This document shows positions 11,881 through 23,690 of a DNA stretch of 64,000 nt, piece after piece. How positions within the stretch are numbered: position 1 is the first letter of the stretch; the number at the start of each line of letters is the position of its first letter. The notes below the pieces were generated by a model, which was given only the letters and a program-made list of their open reading frames with translations, made no database searches and had not been told where the DNA came from. Source of the DNA: Beta vulgaris subsp. vulgaris (taxonomy: Eukaryota; Streptophyta; Magnoliopsida; Caryophyllales; Amaranthaceae); assembly GCF_026745355.1 (NCBI RefSeq), contig NC_079206.1:27712117-27776116 (forward strand), written 5' to 3'. The translations under genes were made by a program, and so were the position numbers.

Positions 11881-12988
11881 CATTTTCTTCATCTCCTTTT
11901 TCATCAATGCTTGCCATGAGGCAAAGATTTGCAGTTTCTTCAGTTCGTTGTTATTTTTCCTCTTCCGTCTCTGAATCTCCCCAAGCAGCTATTATTGTCT
12001 TTGGAACGTTCGCCTTGGAGAAAGGTGCTTTAGTTTTCTTGTTCCTTTCAGCAAAGCGTTCCTTGTTCCTTTCTTTGGTTTTATCATTTTCACAAAGTGG
12101 ACATTCCTTGATGAAGTGATCTGTACTACCACATTTATGACAAGCAACTTTGTTAGAAAACTTTTTAATTTTACCTTTGAAGCTCCCGTTCTTCATGCTC
12201 CTATACATCTTTCGAAATTTTCGAACCATGAGAGATGCTTCCTCTTCTTTTGAGTCAGAGTCATCTTTATCATCTGTTTTGAGGGCAATGGATTTGGATT
12301 TGGAGCTTTCACCATACTCAGTATTAAGGTGAAGCTCATGTGTCATAAGTGACCCAGCCAGCTGTTCCAAGTTGAACTTAGTGAAGTCTTTTGTTTCTTG
12401 TAAAGTAGTGACCTTAGCCATCCATCTGTCCTTAGGAAGACTCCTAAGAACTTTTCGAACCTGTTCCTCTGATGAAATAAACATTCCAAGAGAAGCTAAC
12501 TCATTAATAATGTTTTAAAACGAGTAAACATCTCTTGTATGCTTTCCTTAGTCTTCATGGAGAACAGTTCATTTTGATTCATTAGTAAATCAATTTTAGA
12601 TTATTTGACTTCATTAGTTCCTTCATGAGTTACTTCTAGTAAATCCCATATTTGCTTTGCGGATTTGCATCCCATGATCCTATTGTGTTCATGGGGCCAA
12701 GTCCACATTGCAACAATTTAACAGCCATGGCATTACTTTCATTTTTTTTGGAATTCAGCTTTGTCATTAGTATTACCAACTTCAATGAAGGGTTTTAGAA
12801 TTACCTCATTTTTTGTCATTAGTAGTTATGACCTCGAAATCACCAACTTCAATGACTCTCCATACCTGGTAGTTTTCAGCTTTGATAGATATCTCCATTT
12901 GGTTCTTCCAGTAGGAATAAAACTTCCCATTGAACATGGGAAGCCTTTGCGTGGAGTAACCTTCCTCAAGTTTCTCAGTGGTATTCAC
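11881..12988 (-). pseudogene. gag fragment, Sirevirus-type
   Basis: Copia-type gag (UBN2-like). Minus-strand frames give the N-terminal 'MFNGKFYSYWKNQMEI' segment (12806-12988), a middle section with 'AKQIWDLLEVTHEG' (about 12620-12680), the 'SKEQVRKVLRSLPK'-type helix, an acidic Asp/Glu/Ser-rich stretch and the knuckle 'CHKCGSTDHFIKECP' (C-X2-C-X4-H-X4-C). It is shifted near 12480-12540 and 12800. It retains about 170 bp in the middle of gag that the 46-57 kb copy has lost. It ends abruptly at 11881 and no pol follows. Confidence 0.85.
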
Positions 12989-13053
12989 TGTTCCTTGGAT
13001 CTTTTTCTCAATAGGGTTTCCTATCTTTTGTGAGTTCTAGCTTTGATACCAAT

Positions 13054-14225
13054 TGTTATTTCACTAGGAACCATACAAGACCGGGGGGGGGGGGGAGGGT
13101 GAATTGTATGTGTAGAAATAAACGTAACTTTTTGCTAAATTTCAAACTTAAACAAATAAAAAAGCTAAAGGAACACAAGGGATTTTTACGAGGAAAAACT
13201 TCTTGGGCGCAACATGAAGAAACAACCTCGACCACTAGGGATTTAAAACTCAACTCTTTCACTAATTAGGCCAAATAACTTTCTTACAACATAATTCTAC
13301 TCACGAGCAACACCTTAAGCTCCTAAACTCAAGTTCCTAAACATCTGTTCCCTTAACAATAATTGTTCCTCTCAACTTCACTTGAAGTCTTCTCACTTTA
13401 ACTTGCTTTACTCAAAGCTTCTCTCTTACAAAACTTCACTCAAAGTCCCCTTACCCCAAAAACCAAAATACAATAGATCAAATAAAACTTAGTGGAATTA
13501 GAGTAAGAAAGCAAAGAACAAATGGCTTTTATGCGAGAATGAAGGCACTGCCACTATATTTAGTTAAACTCACTAAATCACTTAGTCAGACACACTTCAT
13601 GAAACTTCAGTAGACTTTAGTATTTATAGTGGTAATAACTTAGAACGTGGGATTAAAATATGTATTAGCGGTTTGAACCATGATTCCATGATGTTCCATG
13701 ATCACTATTAAACGTGGGAGTGATTCAAGTTACTGCTCCTTAATTTTAGCAACCACTTTAAGCATTAATCGAAAATCTGAAAAAAAATTTAATTAATAAA
13801 ACCGAAATAAAATCCTTTTACCAAAAATATTGTCTTTAAAATATTTCCATAAAAACTAGAAAGAATTTTTATTATCTATGGAAAAATAAAATCTTTTCCT
13901 TAAAAAGATTTTCCTTAAAATCAGATTTTTCCTTTAATAATACGGTTACCTAGATTCTAGGCAAAATTTACTCAACTGACATAAATGTACCGTGTTATGC
14001 TTCATCCTAAATCTAGTTTCTTTTAATTATTAGTTCCTTTAACATTATATGATCAGCACCAGTTCATCTGTTCCTTTCATAAAGGAACAAACAATCAGTC
14101 TTATTCTAAATTACCATAGTTCCTTTTACAATGAAACTAGAAACAAAAAGCCTTACTTTAATCTTCTAGCTCGAATGCTGCTCCAGTACCAAATATAGAA
14201 ACATCTTCACTTAGTCTCTAAAATC
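13054..14225 (-). repeat. Truncated Sirevirus-type LTR, minus strand
   Basis: Homologous to the LTRs at 46270 and 55475. Near its 3' end (plus-strand 13083-13095) is a homopolymer G run; the other copies have a shorter C run at the matching place. It contains a 9 bp stem / 3 bp loop palindrome at 14069-14089 (TGTTCCTTT / AAAGGAACA) and a TATA-like box (minus strand of 13621-13630). The start of the LTR is missing. Confidence 0.88.
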
Positions 14226-14621
14226 CAAATTACATTATACTACAGCGTACTTGTGGGTCACGGCCCACAACATGACAACCTCCAAACTAAATATCTAACT
14301 ATAAAATAATTTACTCGATCTCAGATAATAAAATACTTAATTCTCAATTAAGAACCTGAGTTTTAATAACTAGATATTCCAAATGCAACCTCTAAATTCA
14401 ATATTTAATTACAATTTGGTAACCAGCTCTCACATGAACCCGATCTTACCTTCCAACTAAACCTGCAATTTACAGAGGAAATTACAAAACAAAACTGAAA
14501 TGATCGAAAAGTTCATTAACTTTATTTTAGCATGTCAAAATGGTTTAAGTCTGAAAACATTTTCTATATCATAACAAACTTGGTAATTGTTTGGAAAATA
14601 ATTCATCCTTTAAAATATATC
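14226..14621. repeat. Host repeat Y, copy A, left part
   Basis: Matches 62907-63330, and from 14432 also 38516-38710. No coding capacity. It is cut at 14622 by a CACTA-like element with TSD ATC (14619-14621) and resumes at 17664. Read on the minus strand it resembles LTR or transcript 3' sequence. The family is not identified. Confidence 0.8.
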
Positions 14622-17600
14622 CAACTAGTGAAAAAATATGCAAGGACTACGGTAAAAATAGCCCTAAGGGCTGCATTTTTGGCCAATAGCCCTTGCTGTA
14701 GTAGCCCTTCAGCCAAAAGTATGGGCTGCGATTTTTAAACAAACCGCAACCCTTAAATACTTCAAGGGATGCGGTTTAGGGAGAAAAACCGCAAGCCTTC
14801 ACTTTTATAAGGGCTATGGTTTAATAAAAAACGCAGCCCTTCATTATCAAAAGGGATGCATTTTTTCATAAACCGCAACCCTTCAAATACAGAAAAGATG
14901 CGGTTTATGCCCAAAATCGCAGCCCTTTTTAAATGTTTTTTTTAAAAAAAAACAATACCCACATGCCACACCCTGCTGCCCCCAGCACCCCCAACCCACA
15001 CCCACCTGCCCACCCCTCTGCCCACCCGCAGACCACCTACGACACTCCACCCTACCCCACCTCACCCCAGTCAACCCATAGACCACCTATCCACCTCCCA
15101 TAACCCCCGCCTACCCACAGACCACCTTCCACACCCCTCTTCTCACCTCCGACACCTCTCTGCCCACAACCCCTGCACACCTACCTCCCTACCCTTTGCC
15201 CACCTCCTAGCCCAGCCTAGCACCCACCGCGGCAGCCCCCCTCCCGCCGAACAACTGCCTTCAAAAAATATAATTGAAATGCAATAAAAAAATATATTGT
15301 AAATAACTTTCAAATATATTGAAATAATGTAGAAAATGTACATTGAATTGATAAAGTATACATATGTTAGGAAAATAATATCGCAAAATAATCCTACCAA
15401 AATGTTCATAAGCAATCGTCACAAAGATAAGTCGCCAACTTATCCCGAACTTCATTTAATTCCTCTACCCATCCTGCACTAATCCACACCCACCCCTGCC
15501 CAACCCCACACCTCCCCACCCACCAAGACCCTCTAAACACCCTCACCCCTCCCACCTCTGCCCACTGCACACCCTGCACACCTCCACACTAGGGATGGGC
15601 AAGGGTAGGGTCTGGGTCGGGTCCAGCTGGACCCTAGACCCGGACCCTAAATATTTTTGAAGACCCAGACCCGGACCCGGACCCTAAGGGTCTGAAAAAA
15701 TTGGACCTGACCCGGACCCTTAGGGTCTGGAGGTCTAGAGGGTCTGGAGGGTCCAGGTCTAAATTTTTTATTTTGCTAAATTTTCAACATTATTAATATC
15801 AATAATCATCTAAAATTCGCATGAAACAAACACAAAAAATCGCATGAAACAAACACAACCATATAAATTAAAAAAAAACGAAACAAACTCAAACACAAAC
15901 TTATAAACTGAAAAAAAAAACGAAACAAACACAATTCACAAACATATAAACTGAAAAAAAAGAAACAAAAATACAAACATACAAACTGAAAAAAAAAACG
16001 AAATGAACACAACTTACATAAGAGTTTAGAATGGTGTTTTAGTTTAGGTTTTAGTCTTTTAGAAAATCAGTTTGTTTTTTCAAAAAAAAGTTAAAATGTA
16101 TATATTACATAAGTTTAGGGTCTAAGGGTCGGGTCTGGGTCCAAAACTTTAAGACCCGGACCCATACCCTAAAAAATTTACTTGGACCCAGACCCGGACC
16201 CGGACCCGGACCCGGACCCTTAGGGTCTGAAAAAGTTGGACCCAGACCCTTAAATTAGGGTCGGGTCCAACAGGGTCTGGGTAGGGTCCTGGACCCATGC
16301 CCATCCCTACTCCACACCCCGCCCCTGGCCACCCACAGACCTCCCACACTCCCGCCCACCCCACACCTACCCACCCCACACTCTTTCCCACCTCCCTGCA
16401 CAGACCACCTCCCTCACTCGTGCCCACCTTCCTTCCCCACTAACACCCCTCCCCCACCAGACCCACCCCACCACATCCCTCCCCCGCCCCTAGATTGGAA
16501 AAAGGCTAAAATAGGCCTAATATCACATTTAAGTTCCCAATATTCGACCAACAATTAGTGTGCAAACCTAAAAATCTACACAGTAGTTATATAATAGTTC
16601 ATATTATCATGTGAAAAAAGAATTTGGGGTTAAATGACTCGAAAAGTAAATCTACAAACTAGTTATATAATACCTCATATTATCATTTTCAAAATGAATT
16701 CGAGGTTAAATGGCTCGAAAAGTACAAATTCGACGGAAAAAGGTGGAAATAGGCGTAAAATCACATGACAACTTTATCTAGCCCATCAACAAATCAAACA
16801 AAAAATAAAACATGCAAAGAAACTAAACTAGTTACCTGTTAACCCAAGTGACGAGAAATAAAGAGAGAAGAGATAGTTGGAACTTTATTTCCCTTGCTTA
16901 GTCTCTTTTCCTACAATTAACAAAACCCACATTGCACATGTAATCACATTGCATTATTGTTTTCTGGAAAGTAAAAAAAAATTAAAATAGGGGAATTATC
17001 GGAAGAGGAGGAGAGGAGAGAGTGAAGGTGGCGCTACGTCGTGGTGGTGGAGCATGCAACTAGAAACCCGCAACTAGAGAGGGTTAAACACCTTTAACTT
17101 AGAGAAGAAAAGAGAAAATCGGTGCGTCGTCGGTGGTGGTAGCTCCTCGTCGGTTGAGAAGAGAATAGGAAACCGGTGTTGTGTCGTCGGTGGTTGAATT
17201 AGAGCTCTGGTGAGTAAATGAGTGAGAGTGAGAGGGACTAAGTGAGTAAATGAGTGAGAGAGAGAGCGAGGGAAATTCGTGTTGTATGTAGTCTAAAGGT
17301 GTGCGCACATTTTTAGTCAAGGAAGGGCTGCGTTTAGCCCTTCACCGCAGCCTTTCTAAAGTGAAGGGTTGCGATTTTTGGGCTAAACTTTAGTGAAGGG
17401 CTGCGAGAGTCAAAACACCGCAGCCCTTCGTTTCCAAAAGGCTTCGGTTAATTGGGAAACCACAACCCTTCACAGAAAGGGTTGCAGTTACCTTAAAAAC
17501 CGCAGCCCTTCGAATCAAAAGGGCTACGTTTTCTGTTTAACCGCAGCCCTTCGAATCAAAAGGGCTACATTTTCTGTTTAACCGCAGCCCTTCATACATA

Positions 17601-17663
17601 AGGGTTGCATTTTCTAAAAAACGCAGCCCTTAAAGCTCACCCTTCCATTTTTTTCTTCTAATG
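14622..17663. mobile_element. Non-autonomous CACTA-like element, copy A
   Basis: 3042 bp, including the hAT-like insertion. It begins CAACTAGTGAAAAAATATG and ends CTTCTAATG, with 3 bp TSD ATC at 14619-14621 and 17664-17666. Both arms carry many inverted units of GGGCTGCG / CGCAGCCC separated by A/T. The interior holds a strongly C-rich block (14950-15240, 15460-15590, 16318-16495), an AT-rich block (16500-16800) related to the tandem array at 37027, and a GA-rich block (16990-17290) next to the right arm. No transposase ORF is present. Small ORFs such as minus-strand 17320-17099 are Ser/Pro-rich readings of the GA block. The empty site is near 63333. Confidence 0.88.
15590..16309. mobile_element. 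hAT-like MITE
   Basis: 720 bp with inverted termini TAGGGATGGGCA and TGCCCATCCCTA, and a perfect 8 bp TSD CTCCACAC (15582-15589 and 16310-16317). Both features are typical of hAT elements. Inside the ends are many GGGTC/GACCC units, including a run of GGACCC hexamers at about 16190-16215 and GACCC/GGGTC inverted pairs. The centre (15770-16110) is AT-rich and repeats a short 'aaacgaaacaaac' phrase. No transposase. The duplicate CACTA copy at 38711-41478 has the uninterrupted site at about 39660-39680. Confidence 0.92.
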
Positions 17664-17957
17664 ATCGCTGCCATAGCTTAATGACTAAACAAATATCGCT
17701 GGCAAGTACAGATTTTGGCAAAACATAACGTAACATAAACATAACATATTCGACATTCTATGGTCTTAATCGAACTTATATCTGAATGACTTTACTCCAT
17801 CTGTACTTTGGCTACTTTTTATCTCAATTCATGAGTTAAGCCAACTAAAATACAATGTCCTTTTAACATATCTCTTACAAATCAAAATTTGTGTACATAA
17901 ACATCGTCGAACAATTCCAATAATAGAGCAAAACATGCTTTTATGATCTATCAATAA
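17664..17957. repeat. Host repeat Y, copy A, right part
   Basis: Continuation of repeat Y after the CACTA-like insertion. It is colinear with 41479-41772 and, up to about 17840, with 63333-63516. It ends in AATAA (17953-17957), just before the LTR that starts at 17958. The duplicate copy has AATAT at this position. Confidence 0.8.
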
Positions 17958-18148
17958 TGTAATACTCCGTATTTTTGGAGTTAATTCCTTAGAATCAAGA
18001 AAATATGAAGAATATAATTAAAAGGTATTGTAGTATTATTTACAAAATATAATTATAGGATAATAATAATAATAATATGGTTCGGTTTAGTTAATTTCAG
18101 TATTTTAAAAGATTAAACCGAGTTTAGTTAGACCTAAATATGCCACAT

Positions 18149-18158
18149 TATAAATAGA
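18149..18158 (+). promoter_or_regulatory. Probable LTR TATA box
   Basis: TATAAATAGA, followed by a CT-rich leader (18185-18300) as in many plant LTR promoters. The same sequence is kept at 41967-41976 in the solo LTR. Confidence 0.6.
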
Positions 18159-19960
18159 AGAAATAAAAAAAATCAGAAAAAAACCCTAACTCTCCTTCTC
18201 CTCTCCCTAGCCGTTTTTCTTTCTTCTCTCTCAATTTCTCTCTCCTCTCTCTCGCTGTTCTCCCTCTCTCAGATTCTCTCTCTCTCCTCCTCCTCCTTCT
18301 CGTCGCCTCCTTTCGAGTTGAGTGTGTGCTGCTGTGCGAGGATCGAGTGTGCAACGCGAGTGTCGGACGAGGCGAGGTGCGACACGAGTGCGAGGCGCTG
18401 CGGGCGAGCGGTGTGTGCGAAGAGGCTAGTTGTGCGAGAGTGTTAGGTGTGCGGTGAGTAAAACAAGGGTTGTGCGAGTCGTGTCGAGGGTTGGTTTGTG
18501 TGCGTGGACGTTCGAGGGTTTTGTGCGGAGTTCCGTGGTTCAAGTGCTGCGACGAGGGTCGCGTTGGAGTGTAGTGCGTTGGGCGTGCGATTCGAAGGGT
18601 GGGCGAGGGAGTTCGAGGTGTGCGACACTACTGCATGAGGCGAGCGAAGGGTCGCGTCGAGGCTGGTGCGATTGTGTGTGCGGTGGTGCGACGGGTTGTG
18701 CGAAGTGTGGTGCGAAAGTGTGTGCGACAAGGTTGTCTTGCGAATTCGGTGGTGCGACAAACCTGGGTGTGCGTGCGGAAGTGGTGCACCAGTGTGGTGG
18801 TGTGCGTCGTTGCTGGAAGTTGGTCGCCAGAGTTCGGTTGCCGGCTAAAGTCAGTGGTATAAAACCTAATATGTATATGATATTATATTAGTTTAATAGT
18901 ATATTATGCTTTTATAATTAATTTAAATTGTAAGTAATTAATTTGTAATTCGAGTTAATTAGTAACTAATTATGTTGTATAATTAGTTTAAACTATTAAT
19001 CTGATTTATGTTGTGAATCTGGTTTTAGGATTGTAATTAAGTAAAGGTGGGAAGTAAAGAAATTAGATTGTTATTATTAGTTGGAAATATAACCTTGTTA
19101 TGCGAACTTGATTTTGGATATTGGACATAAGACTTGGTTCGACATATGAATTGATTGGATTTGGTAAAGGTAGTGGACCATTACACAAACTAAAACCAGT
19201 TTGCTCACTAACATTGATTCCTAAAAGACGTTAAAGTCATTAGAATAGAAAAGAAAATGACATTCATGAACAATGACTTTAGCTATCATTTATATTTCGA
19301 ATTACTTAGTCGTTATAGTTAGTTACGTATCATTTGATAATATTATCAAGGACGTAGCACTAAAGTATTTACTTAATCGTTTAGGTTCCAATTTCATAAT
19401 TAAGCGGCACGTTTGGTTAATACAGCAAAAAGTCTCCGTTACAAGGTACGTACGCGTACCAGTTTAATTGCAAGTACTAGTATCATGATTAGGTTGTGAT
19501 TTATTCTATTGGAACCTAGAATCGTGATAGGGAACATTTTGATTGTGAGATTGTTTGGTAACATATTCATGATTGGAAGTCGATATGTTGTATTGGAATG
19601 TAAATTCTATCGTATTATGGACATGAGCATTGTATTCATATTAATCTGTTCCATAGTGTAACAAGAGTGTTACAATAGAAAAGATTGGAGTATTGTAACT
19701 AAGAGAACATGTTACATGATTATGTGTGGTTGTCATATGAATGGCCAATACTAAAAAGGAACTATGGCAATAAACTTGTAGTTGGACTCCCTACAAGTGA
19801 TGAACATTGGGGGGAGTGTGGGACTTGTTCTACACTCCTACACAGGCCTACTGTGACGACAATAGTGTCCTTATAATTTTGATAACTCAAGTAGGCAGAA
19901 GGTTCCGTACAATCTTGGGGGTATGCATACTAAGGTGATGGGTGTGAGACGGAACAAAAT

Positions 19961-21291
19961 TGATATGCCATGTTCATATGGCATTTTCCAGTACTTATTT
20001 GGTTATTTTTGTGTGGTCTTGAACATATTTTGGTATGATTTTGTACTCTTTCTCATCATATGGTATTTAAGTTCTTTATTTTCTTTTATGTTGATGAGAG
20101 GGTCAAATTGTAACAATGTGCTTTTGAAGAAAATGTCAAGTCACAAAGTCAAGTGTACAAGTGGAATAAGTCAACAAAGTGCATTTAAGTGGCAAGGAAA
20201 CAAAAATGGGAAGAATTTGTTAATCAATTGAGGAAGCATCCAAGGAAAGATGAAGGAAGATGTACCGGCAGCCTCCGCGGTCGCTGGAGATTTCATTGCG
20301 GCCGCGACGAATTATGGCAGAAAAGAGCAGAGAGCTCCTCCGCGACTTCACCGCGGGCGCGGACCCCCTCCGCGGTCGCGGTGCTTTCCTCCGCGGTCGC
20401 GGAGCCCTGCAACGAGAAATTCGACTTTTCGTCTTCCCCTATTTTTCTGATAAAAACAATAGTTCGTCCTTTGGTTTTGAACAGTTTTTTCATCTGGTTT
20501 TTAGAGAGAACAAAAATAGAAATTGTAATCTTTTATATTATGGAGAGCTAATCTTCCATCTTGGTATATCAATCGAATCAACCATTTTAATCAACTTATG
20601 AGTTCAATTCTTCCTTTAATTTGCTTGAATGTTGATGATTCTTCATGTTCTTCATGTTTGATTGTTTTTGTGCTTAAGTTAACTTGATCAATTAACTTCT
20701 TGCTTATTTCAATCTCTACTATCTAGATAATTGTCTGCTTTGAGATTATCAAGGGTTTGTAGTTTATGCCCAATTATTGCACACTCGTGGATGATTGAGT
20801 ATAAGAAGAATCATCATATAATTTCGCATTCGACCGCTTGTGTGAATGCTAGATTACCCTATTGAAATCTCCCTAGTTGTTATCTAATTGCTTAATTGAA
20901 TCTAGAACGCTTGGACTAGGTTGTTATGTCATTAAGGGTAAGATTAGAGCGCTCGCTTAGTCTTACCACTACGTTAGGGGAGATTGAATCTTATGATTCA
21001 CAATAGGGCGTTCAAGTAACTTAGGTGTTGAATTGTTCAATGATCAAGGGTTGAATTGGTTGTGAAGATTGATTACCAAGATCTCGTTTATTATTTGATT
21101 GTCCTTGTTTTTGCTTTGTTTGTTTAATTTTCATTCCTCAAAAAAAAATCCCCCCATTGTTACCATAGCACACGTCTAGTCAAGCCAAACCTACCTTCTC
21201 CGTGGATTCGAACCTTACTTCCTTATACTACGTTTGTGTAGGGTAGTATTGATTTATTTGCGTGTTAGCCGATACGACTTAGGCCTCGCCA
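19961..21291 (+). repeat. 5' LTR of the Athila-type element
   Basis: 1331 bp, TGATATGCCATG ... GCCTCGCCA. It contains a GC-rich block (20270-20410) with repeats of TCCGCGGTCGCGG; a related block recurs internally at 24010-24090. ORFs here (20189-20601 and neighbours) overlap in several frames across this block and are not genes. Confidence 0.93.
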
Positions 21292-21295
21292 AATT

Positions 21296-21315
21296 TGGCG
21301 CCGTTGCCGGGGAAG
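21296..21315 (+). promoter_or_regulatory. Primer-binding site, Athila-type
   Basis: TGGCGCCGTTGCCGGGGAAG begins four bases after the LTR. This site, usually assigned to an Asp tRNA, is characteristic of Athila-lineage elements. Confidence 0.85.
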
Positions 21316-21380
21316 GCAGCGAGTTTGGGTTGTTATTTGTGTGTTTGTTTACTTTTGTTGTTGGTGTGTGAACCCGTCTT

Positions 21381-23183
21381 ATGGTTCACACCCGTGCTTC
21401 TCATATTGGATCTTTGTTGTTTGATTCAGAGATCGAAAGGACCCTCTATCGCTTGAGAAAGGAGATTCGGGGTCATTTCGTGAGTTACCTTTCTACATTG
21501 GTATTGAGGAAGAAGAGATGCCGCCTAGAGCTGATCCGACACTGAGGGAGCTTTCTGCTCCTAATCTGGACCAAGCACCATTGGCCATTCAATATCCAGA
21601 GTTTGGGGAGAATGTTACTTTTGAGCTGAAGTCGGGTCTTGTTCATCTACTGCCAAGCTTCCATGGTTTAAATGGGGAGGATCCAATCAAACATCTTGCT
21701 GAATTCCATGCTGTTTGTACTAGTATGCAGCCAAGGGGTGTAACGGAGGATCAAATCAAACTGCGGGCCTTTCCTTTTTCATTGAAGGATAAGGCTAATG
21801 ATTGGTTCTATCATTTGAGCCCCAACAGTATCGACACATGGAGGGGGATGAAGCAAGCTTTCTTGGAGAAGTTCTTTCCTTCAAGCAAGTTGAATGAGCT
21901 TAAGAGGGCCATTAGCAACATTGAGCAAGGTTATGATGAGATCCTTTATGACTACTTAGAGAGGTTTAAGAGGCTCATTGCTTGTTGTCCCTATCATATT
22001 TTGCCGAGAAAGATCTTGTGTTATACTTAGTTGGTGGGCTCCTTCCTGATGAGAGAAGGATGGTTAATGCTGCTTGTGGGGGTAACATTGATAATAAGAC
22101 ACCACAACAAGCCATGGAGCTCATAAGTGAGTTTGCTGAAAGTTCCCGCACTTATTCTAAGAGAAATACCACTAGGGGAGTTAAAGCGGCAAGTTCTAAA
22201 TCATCTTTGGAGTCGGAAGTGTCCGACCTTAAGGGCATGTTCCGACAATTTTTGGTGAGTGGTAATCAACAACAAGTGAAGGCTTGTGGTATTTGTTCCA
22301 ACAACGGTCATCCGACTGATTCTTGTCCGACTTTGCAAGAGGAAACCCGAGAGGTGAATGCCGTGGGATATCAAGGACAAAGGAAGTATGATCCATTCTC
22401 AAATTCTTACAATCCGGATGGAGAGATCATCCGGCCTTGAGTTACAAGAAGGGAATCCAACTCTTCAAGGAAATCAGAATTTTCAACAAGGTCATAACCC
22501 TCCTCCTTACATAGCACCATATCAAGCTCAAGGGAAATCCTCTAGCTCCAACTCAATGTCCACCGAGGATATGATCAAGGCCTTGGCTCAAAATGTGACT
22601 ACTATGCAGTCCAACATGGTGCAATTTCAACAGGAGACAAGGTCTAGCATTCACAATTGGAAACACAAGTGGGTCAAATGTCTAGTGTCGTGAATAAACT
22701 TGAGGCCCAAAGTTCGGGGAAGCTACCATCTCAAACCGAGGTGAATCCAAAGAAGAATGTGAGTGCCATGACTTTGAGGAGTGGCAAAGAGTTGGTGGAT
22801 CTAGAGCCTAGCAAGAGCAAGGTTATGAAGGAGATTGTAACAAAGGAAGAGGAGGTGGAGGTTCTAGTCCCATCAAAAGAAGTTGAGAAATTGGTGAGTC
22901 CTAGCTCTCACCAAGAGGTAAAATCTTTTCCGAATTTCAAACCGGTACCCCCATTTCCCGAAGCATTAAAGGACAATCGTAAGCTTGAATCTTCTAAGGA
23001 TATTTATGAAACATTTAGTCAATGTGTCGTAAATATTCCTTTGTTAAAATTGATAAAAGATGTGCCTTTGTATGCTAAGTGGTTGAAGGAAATTTGTTCC
23101 ATCAAAAAGAAGAAAAATTTAAAAGGGAAGCAAAAGGTGAAGGTTAGTGAACATGTTTCCGCCGTTTTTAAAAGAAATGCCTA
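21381..23183 (+). pseudogene. gag of the Athila-type element, frameshifted
   Basis: Structural protein. A probable start ATG at 21381 needs a one-base shift near 21456 to join the main frame (21518-22030), which carries the Athila gag core ('PSFHGLNGEDPIKHLAEFH', 'FPFSLKDKANDWFYHL', 'FLEKFFPSSKLNELKRAI'). A shift near 21990-22030 leads to the second frame with the knuckle 'CGICSNNGHPTDSCP' (C-X2-C-X4-H-X4-C, about 22284-22325). Further shifts occur near 22430 and 22660; the last frame (22657-23183) is the Lys/Glu-rich tail with 'AMTLRSGKEL' and 'YETFSQCVVNIPLLKLIK'. At least four shifts break an otherwise well-preserved protein. Confidence 0.85.
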
Positions 23184-23690
23184 AAAAATGCAATGATCCG
23201 GGCATGTTCACTATACCTATAACCCTTGGTGACACAAAGATTGATAAGGCTATGCTAGATTTGGGAGCCTCCATTAATGTCTTCCTTATTCCTTTATTGA
23301 GTCCGTAGAACTTGGTGAATTGCTTCCTACTAATGTTGTCATACAATTAGCGGATCGGTCCACTTCATTCCTAGAGGTGTATTGAAAGATGTTCTAGTGG
23401 AAGTTGATAAGATGTTTTTCCTGCTGATTTTTATGTAATTAACATGGAGCATGATAGGCATTCCGCCCCTATTCTTTTAGGGAGGCCGTTCTTGAAAACG
23501 GCTAATGCTAGGATCGATTGTGGCACCGGTTCTTTGACCATGCAGTTTGATGGTCAAAACTTGAGTTTAAAATGCATGATGCCATGGGAGGTAAAGAGGA
23601 TCACTCTATCTATTCTATTGATGTGGTTAAGCTGAGTGTTCATGATTGTTCATATGAGGTAAAATTTTGGTGATTGCATGATGTCGAGCT
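23184..23690 (+). pseudogene. Protease region of the Athila-type element
   Basis: Retroviral-type aspartic protease. 'LDLGASINV' at about 23253-23280 is the Athila active-site motif, followed after shifts by 'ILLGRPFLKTANARIDC' (23470-23520), the usual second half of the fold. Stops at about 23307 and 23381 reflect frame changes. The region ends in a short leader-like tail, and RT does not follow. Confidence 0.8.

Larger units (their letters stand above)
11881..14225 (-). mobile_element. Sirevirus-type copia fragment, minus strand
   Basis: Read on the minus strand this is LTR (14225 to 13054), primer-binding site (13053-13040), then gag (12988 down to 11881). It is the same family as the element at 46270-56836, with the same gag, zinc knuckle and LTR. 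The LTR lacks roughly its first 110 bases at the junction with the host repeat near 14225. Gag stops where the CACTA-like right arm ends at 11880. No TSD can be assigned because both ends are lost. Confidence 0.9.

Noticed and set aside
11614..11974. Overlapping ORFs on both strands with repeated Cys/Val/Arg words
   Set aside because: They translate the TGCGTCGCAC hairpin repeats; several frames are open at once because of the repeat, not because of coding.
13083..13095. Poly-G run as a telomere-like or G-quadruplex feature
   Set aside because: It is a length-variable homopolymer near the Sirevirus LTR end, matched by C runs at 47570 and 56797; no telomere repeat.
16149..16427. Minus-strand ORF rich in Gly/Val/Arg repeats
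   Set aside because: Reads the GGACCC/GGGTCC repeats of the hAT-like MITE and the C-rich CACTA block across the element boundary.
18148..18760. Long minus-strand Ser/His/Thr-rich ORFs
   Set aside because: Antisense readings of the GTGCGA island and CT-rich leader in the LTR; composition artefacts.
20189..20601. Arg/Ala-rich ORFs in several frames
   Set aside because: They cover the TCCGCGGTCGCGG block of the Athila LTR and recur in the 3' LTR in different frames.
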